64,000 nt of DNA from positions 2,797,001 to 2,861,000 of the forward strand of contig NC_035795.1 of NCBI RefSeq assembly GCF_001653235.2, written 5' to 3'. The stretch's first letter is position 1. Every line of letters begins with the position of its first letter. Source of the stretch: Pochonia chlamydosporia 170 (taxonomy: Eukaryota; Ascomycota; Sordariomycetes; Hypocreales; Clavicipitaceae). The notes below the pieces were generated by a model. The model searched no databases and was not told the origin of the DNA. It worked only from the letters and a program-made list of their open reading frames with translations. This document shows positions 24,100 to 34,700 of this stretch, in pieces. The position numbers and the translations under genes are program-made.

Positions 24100-25020
24100 A
24101 GGCACGTAGAAGTATGGCTTCCCATCCGGTTGCTCGCAGTCAGTGGTGGCGGTTACGCTGCAGGGCGGTTCTACTATTCCGCAGTCGTATGTAACGGCCG
24201 CCACGGATGCGGGCGTGGGAGCTGACTCCTTCTATCCTGAAGACTGGGCGCTCGTAAGTCCAGGGAACATCAACCTCTACAAGCTTCAAAACTTGGCTTC
24301 ACAATCTCTTTTTGATCAGGTCCGCCTTCTCCGCTATGATTACCCCCTTTTTCCTTTGCTAACTAGATTTGCGAAGACTTTCATCGCAAAGTCAACGATC
24401 AAAGACTTCTACGGCAAGCCTCAGAAGTACTCATACTGGAGCTGGTGGAGCAGTACCAAGGTGCATACGACGGCATCGCGACGAGTTCTCCAGCGATTAA
24501 CTGGGCTGAGGCGATGCCCGCTCCTTTCTGGCCGCAACTGGTCATGAACCACCTGGGAAATTACCCTGCCTCGTGCGAGTTTAGGTATCTGACGCGGGCT
24601 GCTGTGGGGTATTGCGATGCCTTAGACGGTGTCATCGACGGGGTCATCTCCCACATGGATGAATGCGCAACCAAGTTCAATCTATTTGAGCACACTTGTC
24701 AATTGCCCCGATCTTGCACGCATCCAACTGGGCCTACACGCGCCAGTGCAACACGCCGAGATCTGTCGTATGGCAATACAAGCGGCAATAATCGTCAAAT
24801 ATGGTGGGCATGGGGCAATTGGATGGAGCTAGCCGGCTGGTTGGACATGACCCAGCGACAAGTTCGTCATCCAAAACACCGTCATACTCCGTTCAAATGT
24901 TTCACGGGAGGGTCCATGTTGCTCGGTTTTTGGAAGATGATATTCTACGATGTGAACAGTGAGATTGAGGATGATGATAGCTTGGGCTCGTGGCATAATT
25001 GGTTTCTGCCGTGAGCTTGG
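24100..25020 (+). pseudogene. Broken tannase/feruloyl esterase
   Basis: Remains of a secreted tannase/feruloyl-esterase family enzyme are spread over all three plus frames. A glycine-rich SGGGYAAG piece near 24145 is followed, in another frame, by ATDAGVG and DWALVSPGNINLYKLQNLAS (to about 24300). FYGKPQKYSYW follows near 24410-24440, then QGAYDGIATSSPAINWAEA and WPQLVMNHLG (24459-24560), and finally CDALDGVIDGVIS (to about 24650). At 24440-24460 the family's G-C-S-T-G-G nucleophile block is missing: the sequence passes directly from the YSYWS segment to the QGAYDGIA segment. Later parts are also shifted. A possible old intron (about 24319-24367) is still visible. The gene is dead by frameshifts and by loss of the catalytic serine. 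Confidence 0.8.
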
Positions 25021-25936
25021 GTTGAATCTCCTAGTGACGGAGTCCCGATTTTCATCACCAACAGAGGCTTAAAAGGGCAAACAGCAAGTACGACCCTTGT
25101 AAAGAATGCAACCAGGAATATAAAGTACTTTCGAGCGGAGGATATTACAGGTATCGGACCACTGAACGTTCGAGAAAAGACATTGTGAAGCTGCACGGTT
25201 ATTAATACCCTTTCATCACGCGCCTTGTAGCATCACCAACAAGGTTCCGGATGCCCTGGTGCAAAGAAAGAACAGAGTATACTCTTATCCCGCACAGGCG
25301 GCAAGAGTTCGAGTAAGCTCCTAGCTCTAGCATAGTTAATATAGAGTATTGATATTACCTTCTTAGTTCCTTAGGGCTAAAGTTTAAACATCAATGACCT
25401 GGTTACTTGTACCTATTGGACACGCCCAAGCAACGTCTGAGCCACTGCATATTATCAATATTGAGAATAGTTACGAGTCCTCGATGCTTCAGTTTGACTT
25501 CATTTGGATCCAGAGCTTATTTCACCCCGGATGCTACGGCTTCGGGTTCTCGGGGGCATCGAGAGATGCGGCAGTAAAAAATCCCTTAAAGATGCTACAT
25601 CGGTCCCAACTTATATTAACATAACTCAGAGCATGCCAAGAAACCACTTTACGGGTGGGTATTGGGATATGTCATTATTAATCCTCCAGTCCAATCCAAT
25701 TCAAGTACATCCTCAGTATATTTCGCCCAGCAGTATCCTAATCTACGCAAACCCGGCCTGCTTGCTGGCAAACAATGCCAGGGTAACGACAATTAATTTT
25801 CTTCGGCATGAAGCCGTACCCGACAGTCCGAGCGCGGCTTGTATATATAGAGGCTTGTGTCCTTGACTTTGCCTGTAAATCTAGAAATAGTTCTACTCAC
25901 ATAAACAATTCGCTTGGGTATTTGTACAAATCAATT
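25021..25936. other. Intergenic, promoter of FAD oxidase
   Basis: No credible gene. The final 100 bp should hold the core promoter of the FAD oxidase; TATATATAG occurs at about 25841-25849. Confidence 0.45.
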
Positions 25937-27429
25937 ATGAAGTATTTGCTTTCCAACATTGTGCTTGCTAGCACGACGGCCGCCCTGATCTCTGGCACGG
26001 AGTCCTTCGCCACCAGGAGCCCTTGCGACCAGATTGCCAGCAATATCTCAGGCCAATTATATTACCCATCTGACCCGAGCGACCATTTTTCCAACGGCAC
26101 TGAGCATTTTCTGAGCTCGTCAACTGAGATGCCCATGTGCGTTGTTGAGGTGACAAGTATCCAAGATGTTTCACATGTCCTGAAAATAGTACGGGCCACT
26201 CGCACTCCGTTTGCCGTCAAATCTGGAGGTCACGCAACCAATCCGGGGTTTTCGAGCACCACTGGAGTTCTGATGTCCCTGTCGCAGCTAACCCAGGTGA
26301 ATCTCTCCGAAGACAAAAGCACGGTTGAGATTGGCCTCGGGAATGTAGGTCGACCGTTCCCGCTGTTTTGACCTGGCAAAATACTAATTGACGACAGCGC
26401 TGGACCGACGTATACAACGCCTTGGACGGATCGGGCGTTAACGCCGTAGGGGGCAGAGTTCCCGGTCCTGGCACGGGAGGCTTCACTTTAGGAGGTGGCT
26501 ATTCCTGGTTAACCAATCAATTCGGCCTCGCTTGTGACACTGTCATCTCATTCAATCTGGTTCTTCCAAACGGAACAGCTACCGTCGTCGACTGGCGCAC
26601 TCCGGATTTGTTCTTTGCTCTCAAGGGAGGCCTGAACCGATTCGGAGTTGTTACGAGCATCGTCTACAAAACGGTTCCTCAACCAGAGACTGTTTATGGG
26701 GGATTTCAGGTCTTCCACTCATCAGCAGTACCTGTATTGACGGAGGCAATACTTAACTTCAAACGTACCACCACAGAGTCCAAGGCTCAGGTTATTCTCA
26801 GTATTACCGGGGGGCCTGATTCTCGCGCAGTACTTCTATCATTCTACGACGGACCAGGTCGCCCCACCGTTTTCGATCCTTTTAATAATATCAGCGCCCT
26901 AAACAGTACACTTAAGGATCAAACTTTCGCATCTTTTGTCAGCTCTATCCCAACAGGGGGGAGCGGCAAGCGTGGAGCTTTCGCTACCCTTAGCACCTCT
27001 GGTTATACACAAAAATTCCTAACAGCCGTTGCTAACGAGACTGCATACTACGGCTGGTTAGGTCAAAACTACTCCGGGGAATTCTCCTATGAAATCCAAC
27101 CTTTCATGGATTACGGTAAACATGCAACCGATTCTGCATATCCTCACCAGAACTCGCCACTGCCCCTAAACCTAGGAGCAACCTGGAAGTATGAGGCCGA
27201 CGACACCTTTTGGCGCGGAATTATGCAGCAGTCGATTGATTACCTTACGGAGGTGGCCAAGGAGGAAGGTATCTATAACTCTGAGATGTATGCCTATCCA
27301 AACTACGCCCTGGGAACCTACACAGGAGTACAGCTATACGGGTTGACCAATACGGCGCGGCTGCGAGACATCCAGTCGCAGTACGATCCGAGCGGTGTCA
27401 TGCTGCTAGCCGGGGGGTTTTCACTATAA
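25937..27429 (+). CDS. Secreted FAD-binding oxidase (BBE-like)
   Basis: Two exons (25937-26344, 26398-27429) with a 53-bp intron give 479 aa. The product is a vanillyl-alcohol-oxidase-fold flavoenzyme of the berberine-bridge-enzyme-like group. These enzymes oxidise sugars, alcohols or secondary metabolites with oxygen as acceptor. An N-terminal hydrophobic signal (MKYLLSNIVLASTTAALI) points to secretion. FAD-domain features are PFAVKSGGHATNPGFSS, which includes the histidine region that often carries covalent FAD, and GPGTGGFTLGGGYSWL. The C-terminal YPNYAL motif is typical of the BBE domain. Several N-glycosylation sequons occur. The start was chosen for the signal peptide; the frame is open 43 codons further upstream. 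No biosynthetic cluster surrounds it, so the substrate is open. Confidence 0.9.
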
Positions 27430-28577
27430 GTTGGTGATGAAATTGTTCTTTCCTAAGTAATAATGCCTCGTGGCTTACTACTGGACAAATACATGAAGAG
27501 ACAGGGCAGGGCGGATTGTGGAGAATCTTTGAGGGAACGATTAACTTCTATATGACTTTATAAACAGTCCCACTTTATTCTGTAAATAGGCTAAGTTAGA
27601 GCTTTCCTTGACTCCTCTTCTTGTCCCCTTGTCTCTTCCTTCTTTAGCTTTAGATACTTGTTTATACTCGCCTAGCCAGTTGTCAATATACTCGCTTTGA
27701 CCGTTACAGAAGAGGACTGCGCTAATGTAACAAGCACGATGCACAGCAGGGGATAAATAGCTAGGTAGGAGCAATAGGGGCGTTATATTTAAGAACTGAA
27801 ACTTGCCCTCGCACATCTAGATGTGCGAGGCGCTGGCTATATGCAGGCGAAATGTCCTGTACACGTGAGCAAAGGTGCAGCTGAAGCTGTGCGCTGCGTT
27901 GACAACCGCCGTGCACCCCACACTGCTCCTTGTCTTTTTGTAGCATGTTTTCTCGCGTTCCCGTTAAATAAGTTACAGTGTTTTGTGTTATTCTATTGGT
28001 TTGTTACAGCGTAAGGTGGACTAACCTAAAATCTAACTCTACCCCCCTGTCGCGATATTCTGACTCTACCCCGTGTCATCTGGTTTCGTAATCCGACTCT
28101 CTACAGTTTCCGTGGACTGGGTTAGTAGGCAACACAGCGACACCGAACGACATTTAGTGCGCCATAGAAATAGACAATTGCGCAACCAAAGTCACTAGTA
28201 AAACAGAATCTGTGAGCATTTTATTTTGCAAATCAACAAGTCAAAGCATCTATAGCCAGGTTGACTTGCTGTGCGTTTGATTCCTGTTCACGTTGACAGC
28301 CAGGTTAGCACTAGAGTTATTGTCCGTCAGTTTTCTGACCACGCTCCATTGCATGGTCAACTTTGCGACTCGCAAAGACTATTCCTGGGTGCCAAATGTG
28401 CTCGGCGAGCTGCATGCCGGCAGAGATCTCTAGGCAACTTCATGGTTTCCCTGTTTGGTTAAGTGTTGAACTGCATAGTACGACCACAGGGATAACCAAA
28501 ACTCGGTCGGGGGTGAGGGTGACCGTGATGGTATAAATGCAATTTGCCGACCACTCCAATCATGAACAATTAAGGTA
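27430..28577. other. Intergenic
   Basis: Convergent spacer between the FAD oxidase and the receptor gene. It contains a perfect 24-bp palindrome (listed separately). No gene seen. Confidence 0.5.
27807..27830. repeat. Perfect 24-bp palindrome
   Basis: The 12 bases 27807-27818 (CCTCGCACATCT) are followed directly by their exact reverse complement (AGATGTGCGAGG) with no spacer. Pairing stops at once outside these limits. It could form a hairpin or be a dimeric protein-binding site. Confidence 0.9.
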
Positions 28578-29762
28578 TTATATTAGATGTTCATCGTCAT
28601 TATCCCTGTACTCAATAGCCCTTGTCTCGTGAAACAAGACCTTGTTCATCTGAATTGGCTGTTGATCCTGGCCATACAGACGAAACACAGGCTTAGAGAT
28701 CTTCCTAAAGGGGCCTATGCCTAGTCTGGAACTAAGACTTCTCCCTGTCCTGGAATTATGGTCACTGACGTCTTTTCTCGTGCCGAAAATATTAGGAAAA
28801 AGCCGAGTGAGAAGCAATCGCAGAGCCGGCATGCAGGTACAGATAATCCCGACGTTAATCTCGATGTCTGACCAGAGGCTAATGTCGAAAAAGTCCCAAG
28901 TAGGGTTGAGAGAGGTAGAATTAAAGATAACCAGCGCTCGTAGTCGAAGAATGCTAACCACAGTGACACTATCAGGTAAGAATGGTTAATATGCGACGAC
29001 CGTACTCTCGCCATGTGATCTTGCAGCTTACAATGTGCCCACGCAGAACATCAATGCGACCCCGACTTTCTTCTTAAGGTCAAGATGAAGGTTCTTCAGC
29101 TGCCACAAAGGAATAACGAGCATCCAAATGTCCAGCGCAATACTAAGTGATGCGTTGGACCACCCCAAGGCGTTGAGGTCTATGCACTGCCCTGTATGGT
29201 TTCCGTCCCATTTCGTCCAAAAATAGCTGACAGGACGGCACTGAAATATTGCTGCAAACACAAACGCAGTCCCAAATAGGACGACAAAGATAACAGTTCC
29301 CCACAACAATATACGTACTCTAGGGGTAGAAAAAATGCGAAGGTAAAAGAAGAGCAGAGATAGTTTAAGTGTTGATACGTCGAAAAAGTACACTATTTCA
29401 ATAATGTAGAAGTAGAAGCCAAAATTTGTAATGTTAGTACTGATCAACGTCCAAATATCGCGGCCTAGGCCGTTTATACCCACTCCGTACACGTTAAGAA
29501 CCGTTGCTGGAGCACCGCTCACAGCCGTAATTAGAGTAAATAAATCGTCTAGACCATAATCAATTTTCGCCCATAATTTGTATGCAAAACGTTGGATAAT
29601 AAAGACGGCAGTTATAATTCCAAGAATATTGTTGACCAGAAGATGCTGTTGTCCCCTATTACGAACAGGTTCACCGCATGCAGTTGTCGTGATATTTTTA
29701 ACAGCTAGCGGTAACCCCAAAGTTAGATCAGCTCGTTGCCAGGTAGCGAGAATCAAACCCAC
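28578..29762 (-). CDS. Fungal rhodopsin/PTH11-like integral membrane protein
   Basis: Two exons (29762-29032 and 28968-28578) joined over a 63-bp intron give 373 aa. About seven hydrophobic segments fill residues 45-285. The family pattern is visible: YGLDDLFTLI after TM2 (the conserved D-D region), YFFDVSTLKLSLLFFYLRIF, FQCRPVSYFWTKWDG and CIDLNALGWSNASLSIALDIWMLVIPL. This is the SAT4/PTH11-related class of fungal seven-helix proteins, which includes receptors that sense surfaces or host signals, although most members are uncharacterised. There is no N-terminal CFEM cysteine domain, so it belongs to the shorter subgroup. The cytoplasmic tail of about 90 residues is rich in Ser and Arg. Its upstream side runs directly into an AT-rich island. 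Confidence 0.88.
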
Positions 29763-30720
29763 AGAGTGCTTCTATGCCTATTATAAAGCTAGTCTTATTA
29801 AAGTTATAGAAATCCTTCTCTAGGATGCTATATTTTATAACTATATTGCGTATAAGCTTAAACTAGAGCTAAATTATCTTTAGATTTTTGCATAAGGCTC
29901 TCTTATAGTTATATCTACGCGTAAAACGTATAGTAAGCTCTTTATAGCGCTTAATAAAGTTTAAAGCCTATTATAGTTCTACAAGAGGCACGTTGCGATT
30001 AGCTAGCAGTTAATTTGCTGTATCTTGCATACTACTAAGCTAGAGGGGAAATAATCGCAAATCTAGGTTAAGAATATATTTAATAATTATTAATTCCTCT
30101 AGATTTATAAGTTTTTATAAGTTAGGCATGGTATTACATCTCACAGTTATTCTCTTAATGTAATTCCTAAGTATACTAGAGGGGACTATATAGATCTTTG
30201 TAGCTTCTTAGACGCTTAGTTTAGGGTTTTGCTGTATAGCTTAGTATGCTAAGATTATCTATTATTCTTAATCTAAAGTTTCTATAATTGTTAGGTAAGA
30301 AATAGATTGTTAAAGGATAATAATTCTATTTAGCACGTGGAGTGCGCGACTCGTTATATTGCGCGACTCGTTATGCACCCACGTTATAGACTTCTTAAGT
30401 TTTATAATTTTCTAGCAAGAGAGTATAGTATCGCGTTATGTAGGTATTTCTCCAAGGTGTTTTATAATAGTGCCTTAATTAACTATATAGATCTTTATAG
30501 ATTCTTAAATGCTTTACTTTAGTGTTTTCTATATAGCCTAGCAAGCTAAAATTACTTAATTCTCTTTATCTAGTAAATCTATAATTTATAGCAGAGAAAA
30601 AAGTAATTAAAGAAAGAGAGTGTTATTTTAGTAGTACGGTAGCCACTTTACTATGTTAGCTACCCCACTATGCACCTACGTTAAATATAAATTCATAGTC
30701 TTTTATAAGCCCAAAGTTAA
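29763..30720. repeat. AT-rich island with diverged 297-bp tandem repeat
   Basis: Very AT-rich DNA full of stops. Two blocks about 297-298 bp apart can be aligned: ACTATATAGATCTTTGTAGC (30185) with ACTATATAGATCTTTATAGA (30482), and ATGCACCCACGTTA (30373) with ATGCACCTACGTTA (30671). Differences are mostly transitions. The unit therefore spans roughly 30090-30387 and 30388-30685. Within the first copy GCGCGACTCGTTAT occurs twice in tandem near 30345-30375. The pattern fits a duplicated element altered by RIP. Confidence 0.7.
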
Positions 30721-30885
30721 TTGCTTACAAAGACCAGAGCAACAAGAAAGAAAGAAAGTCTTGGATATATAGCTTATCCTGGATTCATAGTTCAACGAAG
30801 TTTGTTGCCAGGGAGGCTCGAGGATTACAGGAGCGACGTTCTGTACCCCAAACCCCCAAACGGGCCAGTCTCTTGCGTGCTGCCA

Positions 30886-32766
30886 TTAGATGCTCCGGCC
30901 GCAGGCAAAGGCCCATTTACCGCCTCCTCTGGGGCAGCCTTTACATGTTCGCACGTTCTTCCGCATGGTTTGCTCGATGTAGATAAGCGACTCAGAGACT
31001 CTGTCCCGGTTACTAAAAGGCAATTTCAAAACCTCTTGAGCCGAATAGCACAACTGGTTTCCCTCAAGAGCTGTATCCTGGAACAAACCTGGGTACCGTG
31101 TATTTGTTATCTCGAGCGCCTTCTTGATAGCTACTTGGTCCATGGGAATGATCTGTACTATGGCAACAGGTTGAGAGGCCCACTGCTGGAGGTGTACTGC
31201 CGACTGCACATTACCCATAAACAAGCGGGCTAGTTGCATTGCCTCTTCCTTGTCTTTGCCTTCATACGATGGGAAGGCCCCTTGGGCGATGTATTCAGCG
31301 GCCTTCTCAACATCACCAGAGGTCACCACGCCGCCTTCGTCCACCCTGGCTTGAACTTGCTTATGGTAGTCAATAAGCCCAGTCAATGCCAATTCCATCT
31401 TGGCCTTGAGATGCGCGTCCTTGATCTTGGAAATATCGGCATCAGACGGAAATCTATCGTCGCAGGATCTGCCGCGTACGCGGTCAGCCTCTGCAAATTT
31501 AGATCCCATTAGCAAATTACCCGTCTTGCACAAGCCGCGAAACAGAGCGCGCCTCATCCAGTTCCCTTCTGGATGCTGCGTTGACGTGGGGTCGTGGCAT
31601 CTTGCCGGCCAGCCACCGGTGAAGGGAATCTCTAACTGGCCCAACGGGTTGTTACAACGCTCTGGTACCACGACAGTCCTGCTGTCCCCGAGTGCGCTAA
31701 CAGCTCTTGTAGCACAGTCATATGCCTCATTAAGGGTCTTGCCCTGAATGGTGCAGGATAAGAAGTCCCCTAGGAACGTAAACACAATAGTTGCTGGTCG
31801 ACTAGGTAATGAGTCCAAGTTCTCGAGTACTGGAGCTCCTATTCTCTTGGTCACACCGTCGATTGCTGATAGTGTGACTGGTAGTTTCGCCGTGACGAAG
31901 CTTTGAACTGTGTTGGAATCTAGAGCTAAAGTTACAAGCTTGGAAAGGGTGTCCTTTTGTGACTCGTCAAGCTGCGGTAGCTCTCCCAAGGCTGCCAAGT
32001 TCTGTACACTGAAACTCTCTTCCTGAAATTCAAATGGTTTAGCTTCGCTCGAGCTGCTACAACTCGGGGTGAGCTGGTCTGTTGCTGCTGTCCAAGGGTC
32101 GACAAAGATGTTGTTACTAGTATCCCTAATTTCAAAGTAAAAACCATATTGAGAAGCAGCAGATGGTGTCGAGTCTTGCGCGCTAACGTAGAGTATTCTA
32201 ATGGGAATGTAGCTGTTCGCAGCGGCATTATACCGGAAATCGTAATAATCTGGTCCGTTTATTCGCCCCATTGTAATTACGTCGGCATTCGCGCTATTGA
32301 AGCCCGACTTGGCCTTATTACCAAGCCAAAGATATATAGTATCACTAGTAGCGAGCTTGAAAAGATAAGACCCAGCGTTCTTTGCATAGAAGTATCCAAT
32401 ATGCTGAACAACTGCATTGCTGAGGTCGAGGGGTGTCCCGTAGACCGCAGTAGTTAAAGATCCAACGTTGTTGGGTGGACCGGTACCGAGCTTAGCTGTA
32501 GTGCCGGCCACAGCAGGAGTCTGCCCTCTCAAGAGGGTAGGAATATCCAATGTCTTTGCCCAGGCATCTCCATCTCGTTGATAATTCAAGAGACTGTGCT
32601 GGGTGAGTTTTCCAGGTTGGACAACATCACCACGGCTTAATTTATAGTATGCCCATCGTAGCCCGGGAACACACTTGGTTAAATCTGGTGCTTCAGATGC
32701 GCTTGGTAAAGCTGCAACAAAAAGAGCCCGGGCTATAACCGAGGCGATGAGGATACGGACCTTCAT
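30886..32766 (-). CDS. Secreted GLEYA-domain protein with uncharacterised C-terminus
   Basis: A 626-aa single-exon protein with a signal peptide (MKVRILIASVIARALFVAALPSA). Residues about 35-235 match the pattern of the GLEYA (PA14-related) lectin-like domain found in fungal adhesins: GLRWAYYKLS, a tract ending in IGYFYAKNAGSYLFKL, DTIYLWLGNKA, then YIPIRILYV and FYFEIRDTSNN. GLEYA domains bind glycans outside the cell. The remaining 390 residues, with 13 cysteines, belong to no family I recognise. The usual Ser/Thr repeats and GPI-anchor signal of cell-wall adhesins are absent, so the protein is probably released. The next two recognised genes also encode secreted proteins, which suggests a shared extracellular role. 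Confidence 0.82.
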   Translation of the reverse strand: MKVRILIASVIARALFVAALPSASEAPDLTKCVPGLRWAYYKLSRGDVVQPGKLTQHSLLNYQRDGDAWAKTLDIPTLLRGQTPAVAGTTAKLGTGPPNNVGSLTTAVYGTPLDLSNAVVQHIGYFYAKNAGSYLFKLATSDTIYLWLGNKAKSGFNSANADVITMGRINGPDYYDFRYNAAANSYIPIRILYVSAQDSTPSAASQYGFYFEIRDTSNNIFVDPWTAATDQLTPSCSSSSEAKPFEFQEESFSVQNLAALGELPQLDESQKDTLSKLVTLALDSNTVQSFVTAKLPVTLSAIDGVTKRIGAPVLENLDSLPSRPATIVFTFLGDFLSCTIQGKTLNEAYDCATRAVSALGDSRTVVVPERCNNPLGQLEIPFTGGWPARCHDPTSTQHPEGNWMRRALFRGLCKTGNLLMGSKFAEADRVRGRSCDDRFPSDADISKIKDAHLKAKMELALTGLIDYHKQVQARVDEGGVVTSGDVEKAAEYIAQGAFPSYEGKDKEEAMQLARLFMGNVQSAVHLQQWASQPVAIVQIIPMDQVAIKKALEITNTRYPGLFQDTALEGNQLCYSAQEVLKLPFSNRDRVSESLIYIEQTMRKNVRTCKGCPRGGGKWAFACGRSI

Positions 32767-33419
32767 GGTAGGTTTAATAAATTGCTAGAACAAAGCGCTG
32801 AGGGACTGTGTGTGAGAGTGATGAAGTTGGCATGTGGCAAACCTGGGTTTGGGATAGCTATTTATTATAAAATACAAAGATACTGGGAGATAAAATGCGT
32901 ATGTAATGGTATGCTGCGTCGTCATATTTGCTGACTATTGTGGCTAGCCTATTTTGAACTATTGCCCTGAGGTGGAGTTATATTGGAACCCCTTGCATAC
33001 ACAGGTAATATATGGAGGCGAATCCTAAACGTTATTCATTTTAGAGAATGTATAGGAACCATACCAATTATCGATAGGATAGTACTTCTGTATTGTTGTA
33101 TGTAATGCTGCATCGTACTCGCGACAAAAACCTAACCTACGTTATCTTTCGCCGTGCACACTGCCGAGGTACTAAATTAAATTAAATACACCAAGATGCA
33201 TTACAAGATAATAGCATGGATCTTGTGACGGTAATAATTGGTTCCTAATAGAACAAGACTACTGTGCCCCTTGCATTATGTAGAAGCTAAAATGCTGCGT
33301 ATTGCAACTTATAGTAGACTAGCGCGCCAGTAAGATGACTTGATTCTGCCCGCCTGATACTGCAAGTACTATGTAATTTTTGTTATTTATGATAGAATGC
33401 TGCAACATCCACAAGGTCT
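32767..33419. other. Intergenic
   Basis: Moderately AT-rich spacer holding the promoter of the GLEYA gene and the 3' end of the protease gene. The sequence TACTGCAAGTACTATGTAATTT occurs close to the protease end. No gene recognised. Confidence 0.5.
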
Positions 33420-34700
33420 TTACACTGCGGGTCTGCACTGCGAATACCAGTCGTTTTGTTGATCACAGACAAGACCCTGAGCACAACTAGTTGGGCCGGT
33501 CCAACTTCTTCCACCGCATTGACCCCAGACATTGGATTGAGCAGAGCTCCCGCCGGGAGCTTGATTTGGGGCCATGACAGGAGCAGAGTTCCTGCCGGGA
33601 GCTTGATTTGGGTTTGGTGGCGTGACAGGACGCGGAGCTGGATTTGAAATTGCACCTGGATTAGTATTCTTAACCCGGGGTGGCGGTCTGGCCGGACCTC
33701 TAACCGGACCTCCGGCCTGACCTCCGGCAATTTCCAGACGACTCTGTGCGATTTCCCTCATGCGTTGTTCCTGGCCGAGAGTAAATTCAACAGAACATGG
33801 CCTGAATAAAGAGTCAGCAACTCTGCTGCGAACACCTCGCTGTGTAGAGGGCAAACTCACGAGTAATCCATAAAATTAAGCTCGTTGCTATACTGCAACG
33901 CGCCACATGCCTGGACGGTAGGTTGACTATTACCACCTTTTCCTCGATTCGTGCATTGGCCAGTTGGCCGTTCCTGCGGAAAGGTGTCTTCAATACCATC
34001 TCCAACACCACAGCCCTCAAAAGTATGTCGTAAGCCCAACCAGTGACCGACCTCGTGGGTAGTAACCATGTCTTGCTTCGTCCAACCCTCCACCCCAGGC
34101 ACAGTTCGGGCAAGCATCACGCATCCATCCCTTGCCAAGGCGTCTCCCCCGATTCTTCTGCCGCGACCAGGCATGGGAAACGTGCAAAATCCAGAGGCGC
34201 CATCCGGGATAGAGGCAATGTAATACAGGTTCAGGTCTGCGTAGCTCCCCTGGCGCAGTTGTCTCTTCATTCCCCCGTCGTCCTGGCCTTGAGCCCACGT
34301 CCTCTGGTTTGTGTACTTCGTGCCAACCAGGGTGAATGAGATTCCAGACCTGCTGTAATGTCTGTTCATGGTGTCGATGTTCTTTTTGACATTTTCTTCC
34401 TGTGGCCTGTGAATACGGGAGGTTGGGCAATTGGAGGCGAAGTCTACTTACGGATACGAAACCGCCTCTGCTGTTCTCCTCGGAGAATACCACATTTGCA
34501 TACACGTTAAAGTTGTACCCCCCTTGCTCTTGGCGGTTTGTAAGGCTCGAATTGGGGGAATGCAGTGACTTGGCAAAGTCGATGAACTCTTGGCTGGCAG
34601 GCTTTTGACCACATGATCCTGCCTGCTGTCGCGGGAGTATCACGCTGCCCTTGATGGCGTTTGCCATCAAGATGGCGCTCAATGCCGGATAAATATACAT
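33420..34700 (-). CDS. Secreted M43 (pappalysin-like) metalloprotease with CBM1
   Basis: Three exons (34700-34452, 34399-33861, 33801-33420) with 52- and 59-bp introns give 389 aa. A signal peptide opens the protein ([20 protein letters not shown]). The catalytic domain contains [11 protein letters not shown] at about residues 198-208, the metzincin zinc site with its catalytic glutamate, and a Met-turn FMDYS near 259-263, as in family M43. A Pro/Asn/Gly-rich linker (about 290-350) leads to a C-terminal fungal cellulose-binding module (CBM1, residues 355-389) with WGQCGG, GPTSC and WYSQC. It should therefore cut proteins at a plant cell wall or other cellulose-containing surface. Most fungal M43 secreted proteases lack a CBM1. 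Upstream in-frame Met codons up to 34886 are less likely starts because they precede the signal peptide. Confidence 0.92.
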
